Both the position numbers and the translations under genes were made by a program. From JAYZBC01 sp036339375 (lineage in GTDB: Bacteria > Pseudomonadota > Alphaproteobacteria > MPNO01 > UBA2964), in NCBI GenBank assembly GCA_036339375.1, contig JAYZBC010000066.1, positions 14,093 through 78,092 on the forward strand: 64,000 nt of DNA. The letters are read 5' to 3'. Below, in pieces: positions 25,886-35,137 of this stretch; positions within the stretch are counted from its first letter, which is position 1, and the number at the start of each line of letters is the position of its first letter. The notes beneath the pieces are model-generated. The model saw only the letters and a program-made list of their open reading frames with translations, was not told the origin of the DNA and did not search any database.

Positions 25886-27475
25886 ATGGCACCCAAGGTA
25901 GGTGGCACACCGCCCGGCGGCAGACATGACTACGCAATTCCGTTCCGTTCAGTCGGCCACTTGCTAACCACTTACAAAAATAGAGAAGCTGATAAACTCG
26001 CTTTGTTCGATTTAACACAATCCAAAGGAATAACCTTTGGCGAACTTCATAAATGGGCTAACAAAGTAGCAAACTGGCTGGTAGGCAAGGGTATACAAAA
26101 AGGTGACCGAATTGCCCTTTTAGGAGAGGAAAGTTTAGAAAAATTACTTCTTTGGATGGGTATTTGGCGCGCCGGGGCAGTTTGTTGCCCTACAAATGTG
26201 GAAATGAATATTACCTATGTCGCCGAAATTATAGGCCAATTAAATTGTGTCTTGGCTATTTATGATACTGACCTGGATATCCGAAAAATGACAGAAGGAA
26301 CTCAAATAGAAGCGGTTAAATATGGGCAGTGGCACAAAAAAGTAGGGGGAAACAAGGATGGTGAAGGTTTGTTTTTTGAGGTCTCCGAGGTTCCTGCAAT
26401 ACCGGAGTGCGACAGGGACTATACAGAATTTGATGATGCAACTATTTTTTGTACTTCGGGGACAACAGATAAACCTAAGAACTTCCTTATTGACCATTTA
26501 GCTCACTGGTCTTTTGCTATGTCAACAATTGATCAAATTGGTTTGACTGAAAAAGACAAAACACTTGAATTTCGTTCATTTGGTTGGAACTCCCCTCAAG
26601 GTTTATCAATGATACCGTGGCTGGCTACTGGTTGTACCTTGCATATTGCAAGAAGATTTTCGCATAGCAATTTCTTTAAATGGATAAAAGATCACGAAAT
26701 TACATTTTCTGTTGGAATTCCAACTGTGATTAACATGTTGTTAGACCGGCCTACAGGAATTACCGCAAAAGATGTCCCATCCTTGCGGCTAATGAGTTCC
26801 TCCACAGCGCCCTTAAACCCTGACCGATGGAAACAATTTGAGGAAACTTACGGTATTAACCTTCTTCAATTTTTTGGTTGCTCAGAGGGAGGTTGGGTTT
26901 GCGGCAACCGCCATTATGCAAAAAAATACGGTACCGTTGGCCCACCAGCAAAACATCAGGAATTTTTACTGATAGATGAAGACGGTAATGCTGTCCCCCA
27001 GGGTGAAGAGGGGGAGGTTTCCCTGGGTGGCCCACAGTGTGCAAAAGCCTCCATGACTGCAGACGGCGTATGGGAAAACCTACAAGGAAATAGAATACGT
27101 TTGGGTGATCTCGCTGTAATGGATGAAGATGGATTTATAACGGTAACCGGCCGTTTAAAAGATCAAATTATTCGAGGAGGTGTGAATATTTCTCCAGTGG
27201 AAGTTGACAATGTAATGATGCAACACGAAAAAGTGTATGAAGCGGCTGCTGTGGGCGTGCCCGATAAAATTTATGGGGAAGAAGTTATCGCCTACGTCGT
27301 AATTCGGGATGGAGAGACGCTAACGAGCAAAGAAATTAGGGCTCATTGTTCTGAAACTCTCCCCGATTATCGCCTACCCAAACAGTTTTTCTTTATAGAT
27401 TCTTTACCTAAAAATGATCGGGGAAAGGTTCGACGACCAGACCTCCAAGAGTTATGGAAAACTGAAAATTGTTAG
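25886..27475 (+). CDS. AMP-dependent acyl-CoA ligase, CaiC-like, with altered P-loop
   Basis: A 529-residue ANL-superfamily enzyme that would activate a carboxylic acid to an acyl-CoA through an acyl-adenylate. Late motifs are good: FGCSEGGWVC, RLGDLAVMDEDGFITVTGRLKD, RGGVNISPVEVD, and the terminal catalytic-lysine region NDRGKVRR. The A3 phosphate loop at residues 190-199 reads TSGTTDKPKN instead of the usual TSGTTGxPKG, so two glycines are replaced. Closest in style to crotonobetaine/carnitine-CoA ligase. AGGAG lies upstream of the ATG. Confidence 0.82.
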   Translation: MAPKVGGTPPGGRHDYAIPFRSVGHLLTTYKNREADKLALFDLTQSKGITFGELHKWANKVANWLVGKGIQKGDRIALLGEESLEKLLLWMGIWRAGAVCCPTNVEMNITYVAEIIGQLNCVLAIYDTDLDIRKMTEGTQIEAVKYGQWHKKVGGNKDGEGLFFEVSEVPAIPECDRDYTEFDDATIFCTSGTTDKPKNFLIDHLAHWSFAMSTIDQIGLTEKDKTLEFRSFGWNSPQGLSMIPWLATGCTLHIARRFSHSNFFKWIKDHEITFSVGIPTVINMLLDRPTGITAKDVPSLRLMSSSTAPLNPDRWKQFEETYGINLLQFFGCSEGGWVCGNRHYAKKYGTVGPPAKHQEFLLIDEDGNAVPQGEEGEVSLGGPQCAKASMTADGVWENLQGNRIRLGDLAVMDEDGFITVTGRLKDQIIRGGVNISPVEVDNVMMQHEKVYEAAAVGVPDKIYGEEVIAYVVIRDGETLTSKEIRAHCSETLPDYRLPKQFFFIDSLPKNDRGKVRRPDLQELWKTENC

Positions 27476-27528
27476 AGGCAAAAAAATGGAAAAAACTCAC
27501 CAAGAGTGCATCAATTTAGAAACCTTGT

Positions 27529-28500
27529 TCAGCTACAAATTTCTTTTACTGCCTCAACTATCCTATTAGTGTTTGGGCCTAAAAAGGCTTCCATTTCAGT
27601 GTTCGCAGGGACATGCACCGGCAAGCGATTAACGCGACGCGGTGGTGCTTTTAGAACATCCATCGCTTTTTCTACGACAACGGAGATTACCTCAGATGCA
27701 AGGGAGCAACGTGGTGGGCATTCATCTACTACCAAAAGTTTTTGCGTCTTGTGAACAGAATTTAAAATGGTTTTTTCATCAAGAGGTACCAAAGAGCGCA
27801 GGTCTACAATTTCTATTTCCAATCCTTCAGCTGCCAAAATTTCTGCTGCTTCCAAGGAGTGAATTACCTGCAATGAGGCTGCAACTATTGTGACATCGGT
27901 ACCTCCACGCTTGACATCTGCCTTCCCAAAGGGAACGTCATACGGTTCATCAGGTACCTCTCCTTTGAGACTATTGAGTTTTTGATGGTCAATAAAAACC
28001 GTAGGGTTGTCACTTTTTATTGCCGTCCTCATAAGTCCTTTTGCATCAGACGGGCAAGATGGCAAAGCAATTTCTATACCAGGCGAATTCCAGAGCATGG
28101 CCTGTGGGCTTTGACTGTGTTGTACCGAACCCCCGCCCCTTAAACCATGAACTACGTGAAAAACAGCTGGTACCTTGACTTTACCATTCGACATGTAATG
28201 TGCTGCCCCAGCTTCGTGAATTATTTGATCCCATGCTCGAAACATAAAACTTGCGGTGCCCATTGGGAAAATTGTGCGAATTCCGTCCATAGCGGCACCC
28301 GTAGCCATAGCGCAAATAGCTGCCTCAGATATCGGAGGATGAAAAATTCTTTCTGGAAACTTTTCCTGAATTCGCAGTGCATGTTCATTCTGATTCCCAA
28401 GGCCGACCAGAGAACCCCAGACTAAGGCAATGTTATCATCTTCGGTCATGCACTCGAAAATTGCCTCAACTATTGCTTCCGCGTGCGTGATGCTATGCAT
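27529..28500 (-). CDS. 2-oxoacid (acetoin/pyruvate-type) dehydrogenase E1 beta subunit
   Basis: A 323-residue transketolase-fold subunit. It shows FPERIFHPPISEAAICAMATGAA, RGGGSVQHSQSPQAML, the ALPSCPSDAKGLMRTAIK segment and EIVDLRSLVPLDEKTI, all expected of E1 beta from acetoin, pyruvate or branched-chain oxoacid dehydrogenases. With the alpha subunit it would decarboxylate a 2-oxoacid or cleave acetoin using thiamine diphosphate. It overlaps the alpha gene by eight bases. No E2 or E3 gene follows. Confidence 0.86.
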   Translation of the reverse strand: MHSITHAEAIVEAIFECMTEDDNIALVWGSLVGLGNQNEHALRIQEKFPERIFHPPISEAAICAMATGAAMDGIRTIFPMGTASFMFRAWDQIIHEAGAAHYMSNGKVKVPAVFHVVHGLRGGGSVQHSQSPQAMLWNSPGIEIALPSCPSDAKGLMRTAIKSDNPTVFIDHQKLNSLKGEVPDEPYDVPFGKADVKRGGTDVTIVAASLQVIHSLEAAEILAAEGLEIEIVDLRSLVPLDEKTILNSVHKTQKLLVVDECPPRCSLASEVISVVVEKAMDVLKAPPRRVNRLPVHVPANTEMEAFLGPNTNRIVEAVKEICS

Positions 28501-29524
28501 TTTCTTTTTCCCCCGCTAATACGTATTCGTTAATCTTTTCCGTTTTAGGTAGTGGTGATCCCAATGCGAACTCACGAGCCTTTTGGATAGTATTAGTGGC
28601 CTCACGATCAATTTTTAAAATTTCATCTTGCGTAATAATTCCATTGGCCAATAAAACACGCCCAAGCCGAAAGATTGGGTCGTGCGTCCGAAACCAATCT
28701 ATATAATCACCCTCAATGTGAGAGTTATCCCAAATCATGGCAAGCTCCGTAGGCCCTGTAACTAGAGATGGAAATGAATAATAGTTACCCGGCCAACGCT
28801 CACTCAATGCTTCAATAAAAATCGGTTCGCTATTCGCTCGAACGCGGTTAATACAATCCCGAAATAGCAAATCCACAGCCTCTGCATCACCACCATCTAC
28901 TTCGTAGGCCTCCATCCCTAGTGCAGCGGGGGTATCTAAAACCCTACCCGCGGGCATGTTAGAACTGTTAGTACCACCGGCCGCTTTCAGGACTGCTCCG
29001 GGAGTGTTATTTTCGCAAACAAAAATAACGGGAAGATGCCATAAACGAGCGAGGTTAAGTGTCTCAAAAACCAAGCCTTCTTCAAAACAACCATCACCGA
29101 ACATCGCAACGCCTATTCCCCCAGTTTTTTTAAGCTTCGCGGCCAATGCACCCCCAGCTGCCAATGGCACTGCACCCCCAACAAGGGCTGAAGTATGGGG
29201 CATACCCAAATCTGGGTTAGCAAGATGAAAGGTTCCTCCCCGCCCTCCATTCAACCCGGTCGACCGACCAAGAATTTCTGCCATTGCTGAGGATGGATCC
29301 GCACCCCGGGCAATCAAATGTCCGTGATTCCGGTGCGTTGAGAAAATTCGATCTTCGGGAACAAGAGATGCCATCACCGCCGTACCTGTTGCTTCCTGTC
29401 CTATATAGAGATGGTAATGCCCAGAAAATTCACCCGCATCGTGAAGTCTTATGACTTCTTCTTCAAAGCGCCTAATTTCAATCATGTTTTGAAAAATATC
29501 GAGAAAATGTTTCCCATTATCCAT
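28493..29524 (-). CDS. 2-oxoacid (acetoin/pyruvate-type) dehydrogenase E1 alpha subunit
   Basis: A 343-residue TPP-binding subunit. The thiamine diphosphate motif runs from GDGCFEEG to VCENN, preceded by GGAVPLAAGGALAAKLK. Earlier segments GHYHLYIGQEATGTA and RNHGHLIARGADP are typical of AcoA-like E1 alpha proteins. It is upstream of E1 beta and 18 bases after the aldehyde dehydrogenase stop, so the three genes form one operon. Without E2/E3 nearby, the partner lipoyl protein must be encoded elsewhere or the E1 acts alone. Confidence 0.87.
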   Translation of the reverse strand: MDNGKHFLDIFQNMIEIRRFEEEVIRLHDAGEFSGHYHLYIGQEATGTAVMASLVPEDRIFSTHRNHGHLIARGADPSSAMAEILGRSTGLNGGRGGTFHLANPDLGMPHTSALVGGAVPLAAGGALAAKLKKTGGIGVAMFGDGCFEEGLVFETLNLARLWHLPVIFVCENNTPGAVLKAAGGTNSSNMPAGRVLDTPAALGMEAYEVDGGDAEAVDLLFRDCINRVRANSEPIFIEALSERWPGNYYSFPSLVTGPTELAMIWDNSHIEGDYIDWFRTHDPIFRLGRVLLANGIITQDEILKIDREATNTIQKAREFALGSPLPKTEKINEYVLAGEKENA

Positions 29525-29542
29525 AAGAAACCTCCTTGAAAA

Positions 29543-30970
29543 TTAAACAGAAAACCCACCGACTTTAGTTTCCAAATATTCTGTTAACCCCTCAAAGCCC
29601 CCTTCTCTACCAAGACCAGATTCCTTCATACCGCCAAAAGGAACCGCTGCAGCGGTTGGATTGATATCATTTATACCGACTATACCAAAATTTAACCCTT
29701 CAAATGTCCGCATCGCAGCCGATAAATTTTGTGTGTAAACATAGGCGGCAAGACCGTAGTGGGTGTCGTTAGCCATTGCTAAAATGTCATCACCATCTTT
29801 AAACGTTATTATTGGTGCTACAGGCCCAAATGTTTCCTCTCTATAAACTAACATATTCTGTTTCACGTTCCCAAGAACGGTAGGCGCATAAAAATATCCT
29901 TTGTCCAAGTCATTATTCTTCAGTCGGTATCCACCACATAACACTTCAGCACCTTTTGCTATGGCATCTTTTACCTGTCTGTCCACTTTTTCGATCGCTG
30001 TTTCATTAACAAGAGGACCAATTTTAACATTCTCGTTCATACCGTTACCCGCATGCATACGTTCAACGCGGGATACAAATTCATTTGTGAAAGCCTCAAG
30101 ACCGGATTCGTGAACAAACAAACGGTTAGGGCTAATACAGGCTTGTCCTGTATTCAAAAATTTTACTAAAATAGCGCCCTTGGCAGCAAAAACCGGATCT
30201 GCATCCTTTAGGACTAAAAAGGGTGCATGACCGCCAAGTTCCAGAGAAACCCGCTTCATTTGTTCGGATGCATTTCGCAACAATAATTTTCCGGTTTCTG
30301 TTGACCCGGTAAATGTAATTTTTTTTACCAAAGGGTTGGTCGTAAATTCATTACCTATTGGTTTAGGGTTTAACCCTGTCACCAGATTAACTACACCCTT
30401 AGGAACACCGGCTTCCTCAAGTATTTTAAAAATCTCTATAGCACAAAGGGGGGTGGCCTCTGCCGGCTTCAATACTATTGTGCAACCAGCTGCGAGTGCC
30501 GGTGCAATTTTTCGTGTAACCATCGATGCCGGATAATTCCACGGTGTAATTGCGGCCACTACGCCCACCGGCTGGTGCAGAACCATAAAACGTTGATCTG
30601 CTCGGGGTGCGGGTATGGTTTTCCCAAAGACCCGTTTCGCTTCTTCGGCATACCATAAAAAGAAGTCCGCGCCGTACCTTACTTCGTTCATGGCAGCACG
30701 CAGGGGTTTGCCTTGTTCTTCTGTCATGGTTCGGGCAATTTCCTCACGCCGTTTATTCATTAACTCCCAGGCTTGGTATAATATCCGTGACCTCTCATAC
30801 GCAGTTTGAGCGGACCAGTCCCTAAAGGCATCATTTGCAGCAGCAATGGCACGCCTGGCTTCTTCCTTACCGCCATCAGCCACTTCAGTAATTCTTTCTC
30901 CCGTAGCCGGATTTATTACATCAAAATTTTTACCGCTGACCGCAGCGCACCACTCTCCATTAATGAACAA
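29543..30970 (-). CDS. Succinate-semialdehyde dehydrogenase family protein (GabD-like)
   Basis: A 475-residue NAD(P)-dependent aldehyde dehydrogenase. It contains TPWNYPASMVTRKIAPALAAG, VLKPAEATP, the general-base segment LELGGHAPFLVL and the nucleophile segment NTGQACISPNR with the catalytic cysteine. Ending PFGGMKESGLGREGG matches the succinate/glutarate-semialdehyde group, which prefers small semialdehydes. It is first in a minus-strand operon with the E1 subunits; the product could feed or drain a semialdehyde made by this locus. Confidence 0.85.
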   Translation of the reverse strand: MFINGEWCAAVSGKNFDVINPATGERITEVADGGKEEARRAIAAANDAFRDWSAQTAYERSRILYQAWELMNKRREEIARTMTEEQGKPLRAAMNEVRYGADFFLWYAEEAKRVFGKTIPAPRADQRFMVLHQPVGVVAAITPWNYPASMVTRKIAPALAAGCTIVLKPAEATPLCAIEIFKILEEAGVPKGVVNLVTGLNPKPIGNEFTTNPLVKKITFTGSTETGKLLLRNASEQMKRVSLELGGHAPFLVLKDADPVFAAKGAILVKFLNTGQACISPNRLFVHESGLEAFTNEFVSRVERMHAGNGMNENVKIGPLVNETAIEKVDRQVKDAIAKGAEVLCGGYRLKNNDLDKGYFYAPTVLGNVKQNMLVYREETFGPVAPIITFKDGDDILAMANDTHYGLAAYVYTQNLSAAMRTFEGLNFGIVGINDINPTAAAVPFGGMKESGLGREGGFEGLTEYLETKVGGFSV

Positions 30971-31101
30971 CGTCTTTTCCCCTTCTTTTGACTATTTAAT
31001 ACCACCGACTAACTTCTATCGAAAGGTAGCTATAACCCTTTCTTATTGTGCATAACCCCAGTAAATTTTCCCCTATCATTTGAATTTTGGAAAGGTTACC
31101 A

Positions 31102-31635
31102 ATGAGTTACACTTTTGAACAATTCTGCTCCGACTGCCGAGATGTTCTTACCTCCCAGCCAGGGCCCGACGGCCGAGAGAAGGTTCGATGCAAATTAGAG
31201 AATCTTTTGAAAGAACCAGATTTTTTAAAGGCAGAGTGTGGTTCCAAAGCGGAGCCAGGCATTCGAACAATCTACCGTGATAAAAAAACTGGTTTTAATG
31301 TTTTAATTCACGTTTATGACTCCGGAAAAAAGGGGCCGCCTCATGATCATGGAAAAAGTTGGGCGGTTTACGGACAAGCAGAGAAATGGACCGACATGAC
31401 ATTGTGGAAACGGAAAGACGACGGTTTAAAAGAGGGTTTCTCCGAGTTAAAGGAAGATCGTTCGTTTAGACTTAAAGCAGGTATGGCAGGCATCTTTGAA
31501 ATTGGAGAAATTCACTCAATACAATTTCCTGACGGTGCCCGTTTTGTCCGAGTTACGGGTACAGACTTAGACAAAATCCCCACAAAAAGGTATAATCTTG
31601 AGCAAAACACGGTTAATGTTGGAAGTAGGATATAA
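31102..31635 (+). CDS. Cysteine-dioxygenase-like cupin (thiol dioxygenase family)
   Basis: A 177-residue cupin with the iron-binding HxH at residues 81 and 83 (GPPHDHGKSW) and a third histidine in GEIHSIQF. This spacing fits thiol dioxygenases such as cysteine or 3-mercaptopropionate dioxygenase, which turn a thiol into a sulfinate, though other cupins are possible. The start is the ATG at 31102 with GGAAAGG at 31089-31095; an upstream in-frame start would lie before this site. It is 14 bases before a TauD-family gene and likely co-transcribed. Confidence 0.72.
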   Translation: MSYTFEQFCSDCRDVLTSQPGPDGREKVRCKLENLLKEPDFLKAECGSKAEPGIRTIYRDKKTGFNVLIHVYDSGKKGPPHDHGKSWAVYGQAEKWTDMTLWKRKDDGLKEGFSELKEDRSFRLKAGMAGIFEIGEIHSIQFPDGARFVRVTGTDLDKIPTKRYNLEQNTVNVGSRI

Positions 31636-31649
31636 AGGAACTTTGTGGA

Positions 31650-32510
31650 ATGACGTCGACCATCGATATTGAACCTCTTTCGCCAGTTTTGGGGGCTTCC
31701 ATTCGGGGAATAGACCTGAAAAAGGCAATTGACGAGCAAACAAAGAAGGTCCTCAATAGTGCGTTTATAGAGTTTTCTTTCCTTTGTTTCCCTGATCAAA
31801 CCTTAAATGCTGAAGATCAGTTGCGTTTTGCCAGTTTTTTCGGAAGAGGAGATGGTGGCGTTCGTATAACTCGAAGAGATAGTGGACAACGCCGTACCGG
31901 AAAACGCGGCGTGATGTTTGTTAGCAATATTCGTAAAGATGGCAAACCTATCGGCGTATTACCTGACGGCGAAATGCAGTTCCATACTGATGGTGCACAC
32001 CGAGAAAGCCCGTATCGCGCAACAACTTTATATGCGATCAAAATTCCTTCCAAAGGTGGTGATACTTTATTTGCAAATCTTTACAAAGCATACGAGGCGC
32101 TTCCGGAAAAGACTAAGAACCGTATTGAAAAATTGGTAACAACCTGTGTTTACGACTATGAGGCGCAAGACCGTAGCGAAACCGTAGCCGCTGATCCAAT
32201 TTTACCCCGTGCCCAGCACCGACTGGTTAAAACTCACCCCGCTTCTGGCCGCAAAACTCTTTATCTCAGTCGTTTAATGACCCAAAAAATAAATGAGATT
32301 GAACCGGATGAGGGGGAAGAACTGCTAATGGCATTATTCGATCATGCTGAGCAGCCCGAGTTTATTTATGCACACAAATGGAACGTTAATGACCTTGTGA
32401 TATGGGATAATCGATGCCTCAACCACGCTCGGACTGATTTCCCAGCAAACGAAGAACGAATGTTGAGGCGGTATACGGTCTCCGAGCCAAATGCACCGGA
32501 AACCACTTAA
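31650..32510 (+). CDS. TauD/TfdA-family 2-oxoglutarate-dependent dioxygenase
   Basis: A 286-residue Fe(II) oxygenase of the double-stranded beta-helix type. The metal motif HxD is at H112 and D114 (QFHTDGAH); the distal histidine and the 2-oxoglutarate arginine are in NRCLNHARTDF and RMLRRYTV. Members hydroxylate taurine, phenoxyacetates or other acids, often releasing sulfite or an aldehyde. Its pairing with a thiol-dioxygenase-like cupin hints at organosulfur use. It overlaps the convergent hydrolase gene by four bases. Confidence 0.83.
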   Translation: MTSTIDIEPLSPVLGASIRGIDLKKAIDEQTKKVLNSAFIEFSFLCFPDQTLNAEDQLRFASFFGRGDGGVRITRRDSGQRRTGKRGVMFVSNIRKDGKPIGVLPDGEMQFHTDGAHRESPYRATTLYAIKIPSKGGDTLFANLYKAYEALPEKTKNRIEKLVTTCVYDYEAQDRSETVAADPILPRAQHRLVKTHPASGRKTLYLSRLMTQKINEIEPDEGEELLMALFDHAEQPEFIYAHKWNVNDLVIWDNRCLNHARTDFPANEERMLRRYTVSEPNAPETT

Positions 32511-33307
32511 AGAATTCCCTGGTGTCGATTTAAAAAGTTTTTTAATTGATCGTTAAAATCCACAGGATTTTCTAAATTTGAAATGTGGCCCGCATTAGGT
32601 ACAACCGCATGCTGTGCATTAGGAATTTTTCCTGCTGTCTGAGCAAGGATTTCAGGGGGGGCCCCCTTATCTTCCGCACCACCAAGTATGAGGGTTGGTA
32701 TCCTTATTTCCTCCAACCTTGCCCCAAAAGAGAGTGTTTTGAGTGCCTCACAACAACCCGCATGACCGATTATATTGGTAGAACGTATCATTGAACGGAC
32801 TTTCTCCAGAACGGGAATATTCGTAGAAACAGAGGCCTCGGTAAACCATCGCTGTATTGTAGGTTCTACCAAACCCTCCATACCTTGAGCAGCAGCCACA
32901 TCGATACGGTGTTGAAAATAAGATTGATAATCAGGTGGCGCATCAGGACGGGAATCACATGCAATTAAACTCAACAGCCGATCACTATGTTCTTGTGCAA
33001 GTCCGTATCCCATCATACCTCCAATCGACAGGCCACACCAATGGGTGCGTTCAACTCCCACATAGTCCAATAACGCTAAAGCATCTTCTATAATCATAGG
33101 GAAACTATAGGGACCCGAAGGCGTTGAAGACTGACCGAGACCGCGGTGGTCATAACGTAAAATTTGGAAATCGTGTTTTAAAAGCTCTACTTGGTCGTCC
33201 CACAATGTCAAATTATTACAAAGGGCATGTGCGAATGTTATCCAGGGCTTACCCTGAGTGCCCGTTACCTCGAAATTTATCGTAATACCATTGATCTTTG
33301 TTTTCAC
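32507..33307 (-). CDS. Alpha/beta hydrolase, 3-oxoadipate enol-lactonase-like
   Basis: A 266-residue hydrolase with HG-type oxyanion strand FAHALCNNLTLWDDQ, the nucleophile elbow GLSIGG (Ser94), the acid in GGAEDKGAP and the histidine in VPNAGHISNLENP. This combination and length match PcaD-type enol-lactonases of the beta-ketoadipate pathway, though other C-C bond hydrolases look alike. No other pca gene is visible. It is a single gene, divergent from ubiD. Confidence 0.75.
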   Translation of the reverse strand: MKTKINGITINFEVTGTQGKPWITFAHALCNNLTLWDDQVELLKHDFQILRYDHRGLGQSSTPSGPYSFPMIIEDALALLDYVGVERTHWCGLSIGGMMGYGLAQEHSDRLLSLIACDSRPDAPPDYQSYFQHRIDVAAAQGMEGLVEPTIQRWFTEASVSTNIPVLEKVRSMIRSTNIIGHAGCCEALKTLSFGARLEEIRIPTLILGGAEDKGAPPEILAQTAGKIPNAQHAVVPNAGHISNLENPVDFNDQLKNFLNRHQGIL

Positions 33308-33429
33308 CTGAAACCTCTATATTTTTCGTTCCACATACGTGACGATTCCTAATATGTCCACCCATGGTTCTTGCTTTTAATCGTACTCTCCCTTAGACAA
33401 ATATCTTAAAAAAAAAATATGAGGAAAAA

Positions 33430-35010
33430 ATGAGCACGGCACGAAAATTCGCAGCCCCCGGGGCACCGACTGATAAGGTCCGCGACCTTCGGGGTACTTT
33501 GGAATGGCTGGAAGCAGAGGGTGATTTGGCAATCACGGATAAGGAAGTAAACCCTGATCTTGAAATTATCGCCCTCCAAAAAAAATTTGATGGCGGTTGC
33601 CCAATGCTTTTTAATAATGTCAAAGACAAGCCTAATAATCGTGTTGTTACCAACCTGCTCAGCGACCAAAACGTTATTAACAAAATGTTTGGATGGCCAA
33701 GTAACTCAATACGAACGCGCATGACGGCTGATGCCTTACGGCACCCCTTACCACCTGTTTTAATAAATTCTGATCAAGCCCCAGTTCAGGAAGTAGTCAT
33801 AGAAAACCCCAAAGACGTGAACGATTACATTGTACCGGTCCGCCATACCGAGTTTGAACCTGAACTGACGGTAGGGTCGGGTATTCGGTGTGTCTCTGGT
33901 AAATATTTCGAAAACGGTACAGACCTGGGATATAACCGAATGAATTTTCGTTGGGGAAATGTTGGCACCTTTCAAATCTCACCAGGATCTCACATGTGGC
34001 AAGTGGTAAGCCGCTATTACAAGGAAGAAAAACCCATCCCCATTACCATATGTTTTGGTGTACCTCCAGCTTGTACAATGATGGCAGGCGCAGGGTTTGA
34101 TTATGTAATTCTTCCATCCGGATGTGACGAAATAGGGGTCGCGGGTGCTTTACAAGGAGCCCCAATTCGTTTGGTAAAAGCGCGTACTGTTGACGCTTTA
34201 ACTCTAGCTGATGCGGAAGTCGTTTTAGAAGGATATGTGAATCCTCGGGATCGGAGATTTGAAACAGCGGAATCTGAAGAATCTGGATTACAAGGTCGTC
34301 ATCATTTTCATCCTGAGTGGTCAGGCTACATGGGAAAGGCCTATAAAGCCCCAACTTTTCATTGTACAGCTGTTACCACTCGAGATCCTAAGACGAAACC
34401 CATTATTTTTGCACTTGGTGTCCATACAATGGATGAACATAATATTGACACCACAGTCCGCGAGGCTGCAATTTTCGAGTTATGTGAACGTATGCAGCCA
34501 GGGATTGTGCAGGATGTTAATATACCCTATTGCATGACGGATTGGGGCGGCGCCATTATCCAGGTAAAAAAACAAAATAAAATAGAAGAAGGTTGGCAGC
34601 GTAACTTTCTCTCTGCAATTCTATCCACCTCCCAGGGAGCACGATTGGCTATTGCCTGCTCCGAAGACACAGATATTTATGACATGGATGAGGTCATGTG
34701 GTGCCTAACAACCCGAGTTAATCCCCACACCGACATCCTAAACCCCCTTCCCGGAGGTCGCGGGCAAACTTTTATGCCAGCTGAACGAATGACAGCGGGA
34801 GACCGAGAATGGACAGCCTCAAACACTCGTTTTGAAGGGGGTATGGGTATTGATACAACAGTACCCTATGGTTATGAGGAAGATTTCTTGCGTCCGCAAT
34901 ATCCCGTTGACAAGGTAAATCCTGAAAACTGGTTTGGCAAAACAGATATAAAAAATATGCAATCGCGCATGCATGGTTGGATGCATTCTTTGGCAAAGCA
35001 TGGACGCTAA
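33430..35010 (+). CDS. UbiD-family prenyl-FMN decarboxylase
   Basis: A 526-residue UbiD-fold protein. The N-terminal part has DLRGTLEWLEAEGDL; the core has the metal/prenyl-FMN segment DLGYNRMNFRWGN and GSHMWQVV, then a glycine-rich stretch GFDYVILPSG and VLEGYVNPRDRR with an acidic cluster AESEESG. The family adds or removes carboxyl groups on aromatic and alpha,beta-unsaturated acids with prenylated FMN. UbiX, which makes that cofactor, is not in the window. GAGGAAAAA precedes the ATG. It is 127 bases before the glutamine-synthetase-like gene. Confidence 0.86.
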   Translation: MSTARKFAAPGAPTDKVRDLRGTLEWLEAEGDLAITDKEVNPDLEIIALQKKFDGGCPMLFNNVKDKPNNRVVTNLLSDQNVINKMFGWPSNSIRTRMTADALRHPLPPVLINSDQAPVQEVVIENPKDVNDYIVPVRHTEFEPELTVGSGIRCVSGKYFENGTDLGYNRMNFRWGNVGTFQISPGSHMWQVVSRYYKEEKPIPITICFGVPPACTMMAGAGFDYVILPSGCDEIGVAGALQGAPIRLVKARTVDALTLADAEVVLEGYVNPRDRRFETAESEESGLQGRHHFHPEWSGYMGKAYKAPTFHCTAVTTRDPKTKPIIFALGVHTMDEHNIDTTVREAAIFELCERMQPGIVQDVNIPYCMTDWGGAIIQVKKQNKIEEGWQRNFLSAILSTSQGARLAIACSEDTDIYDMDEVMWCLTTRVNPHTDILNPLPGGRGQTFMPAERMTAGDREWTASNTRFEGGMGIDTTVPYGYEEDFLRPQYPVDKVNPENWFGKTDIKNMQSRMHGWMHSLAKHGR

Positions 35011-35137
35011 GAATTTTTGGACTTTTGTTGCGCGTTTTGTTTTCAAATAAACAGGCTGTGAACAACCCTTTAACTTTTTGGTTTTGAAAATTAAAGCTAA
35101 TTATTTTCTGCAGAATGCATTAAACTCGGTAAAAGAT

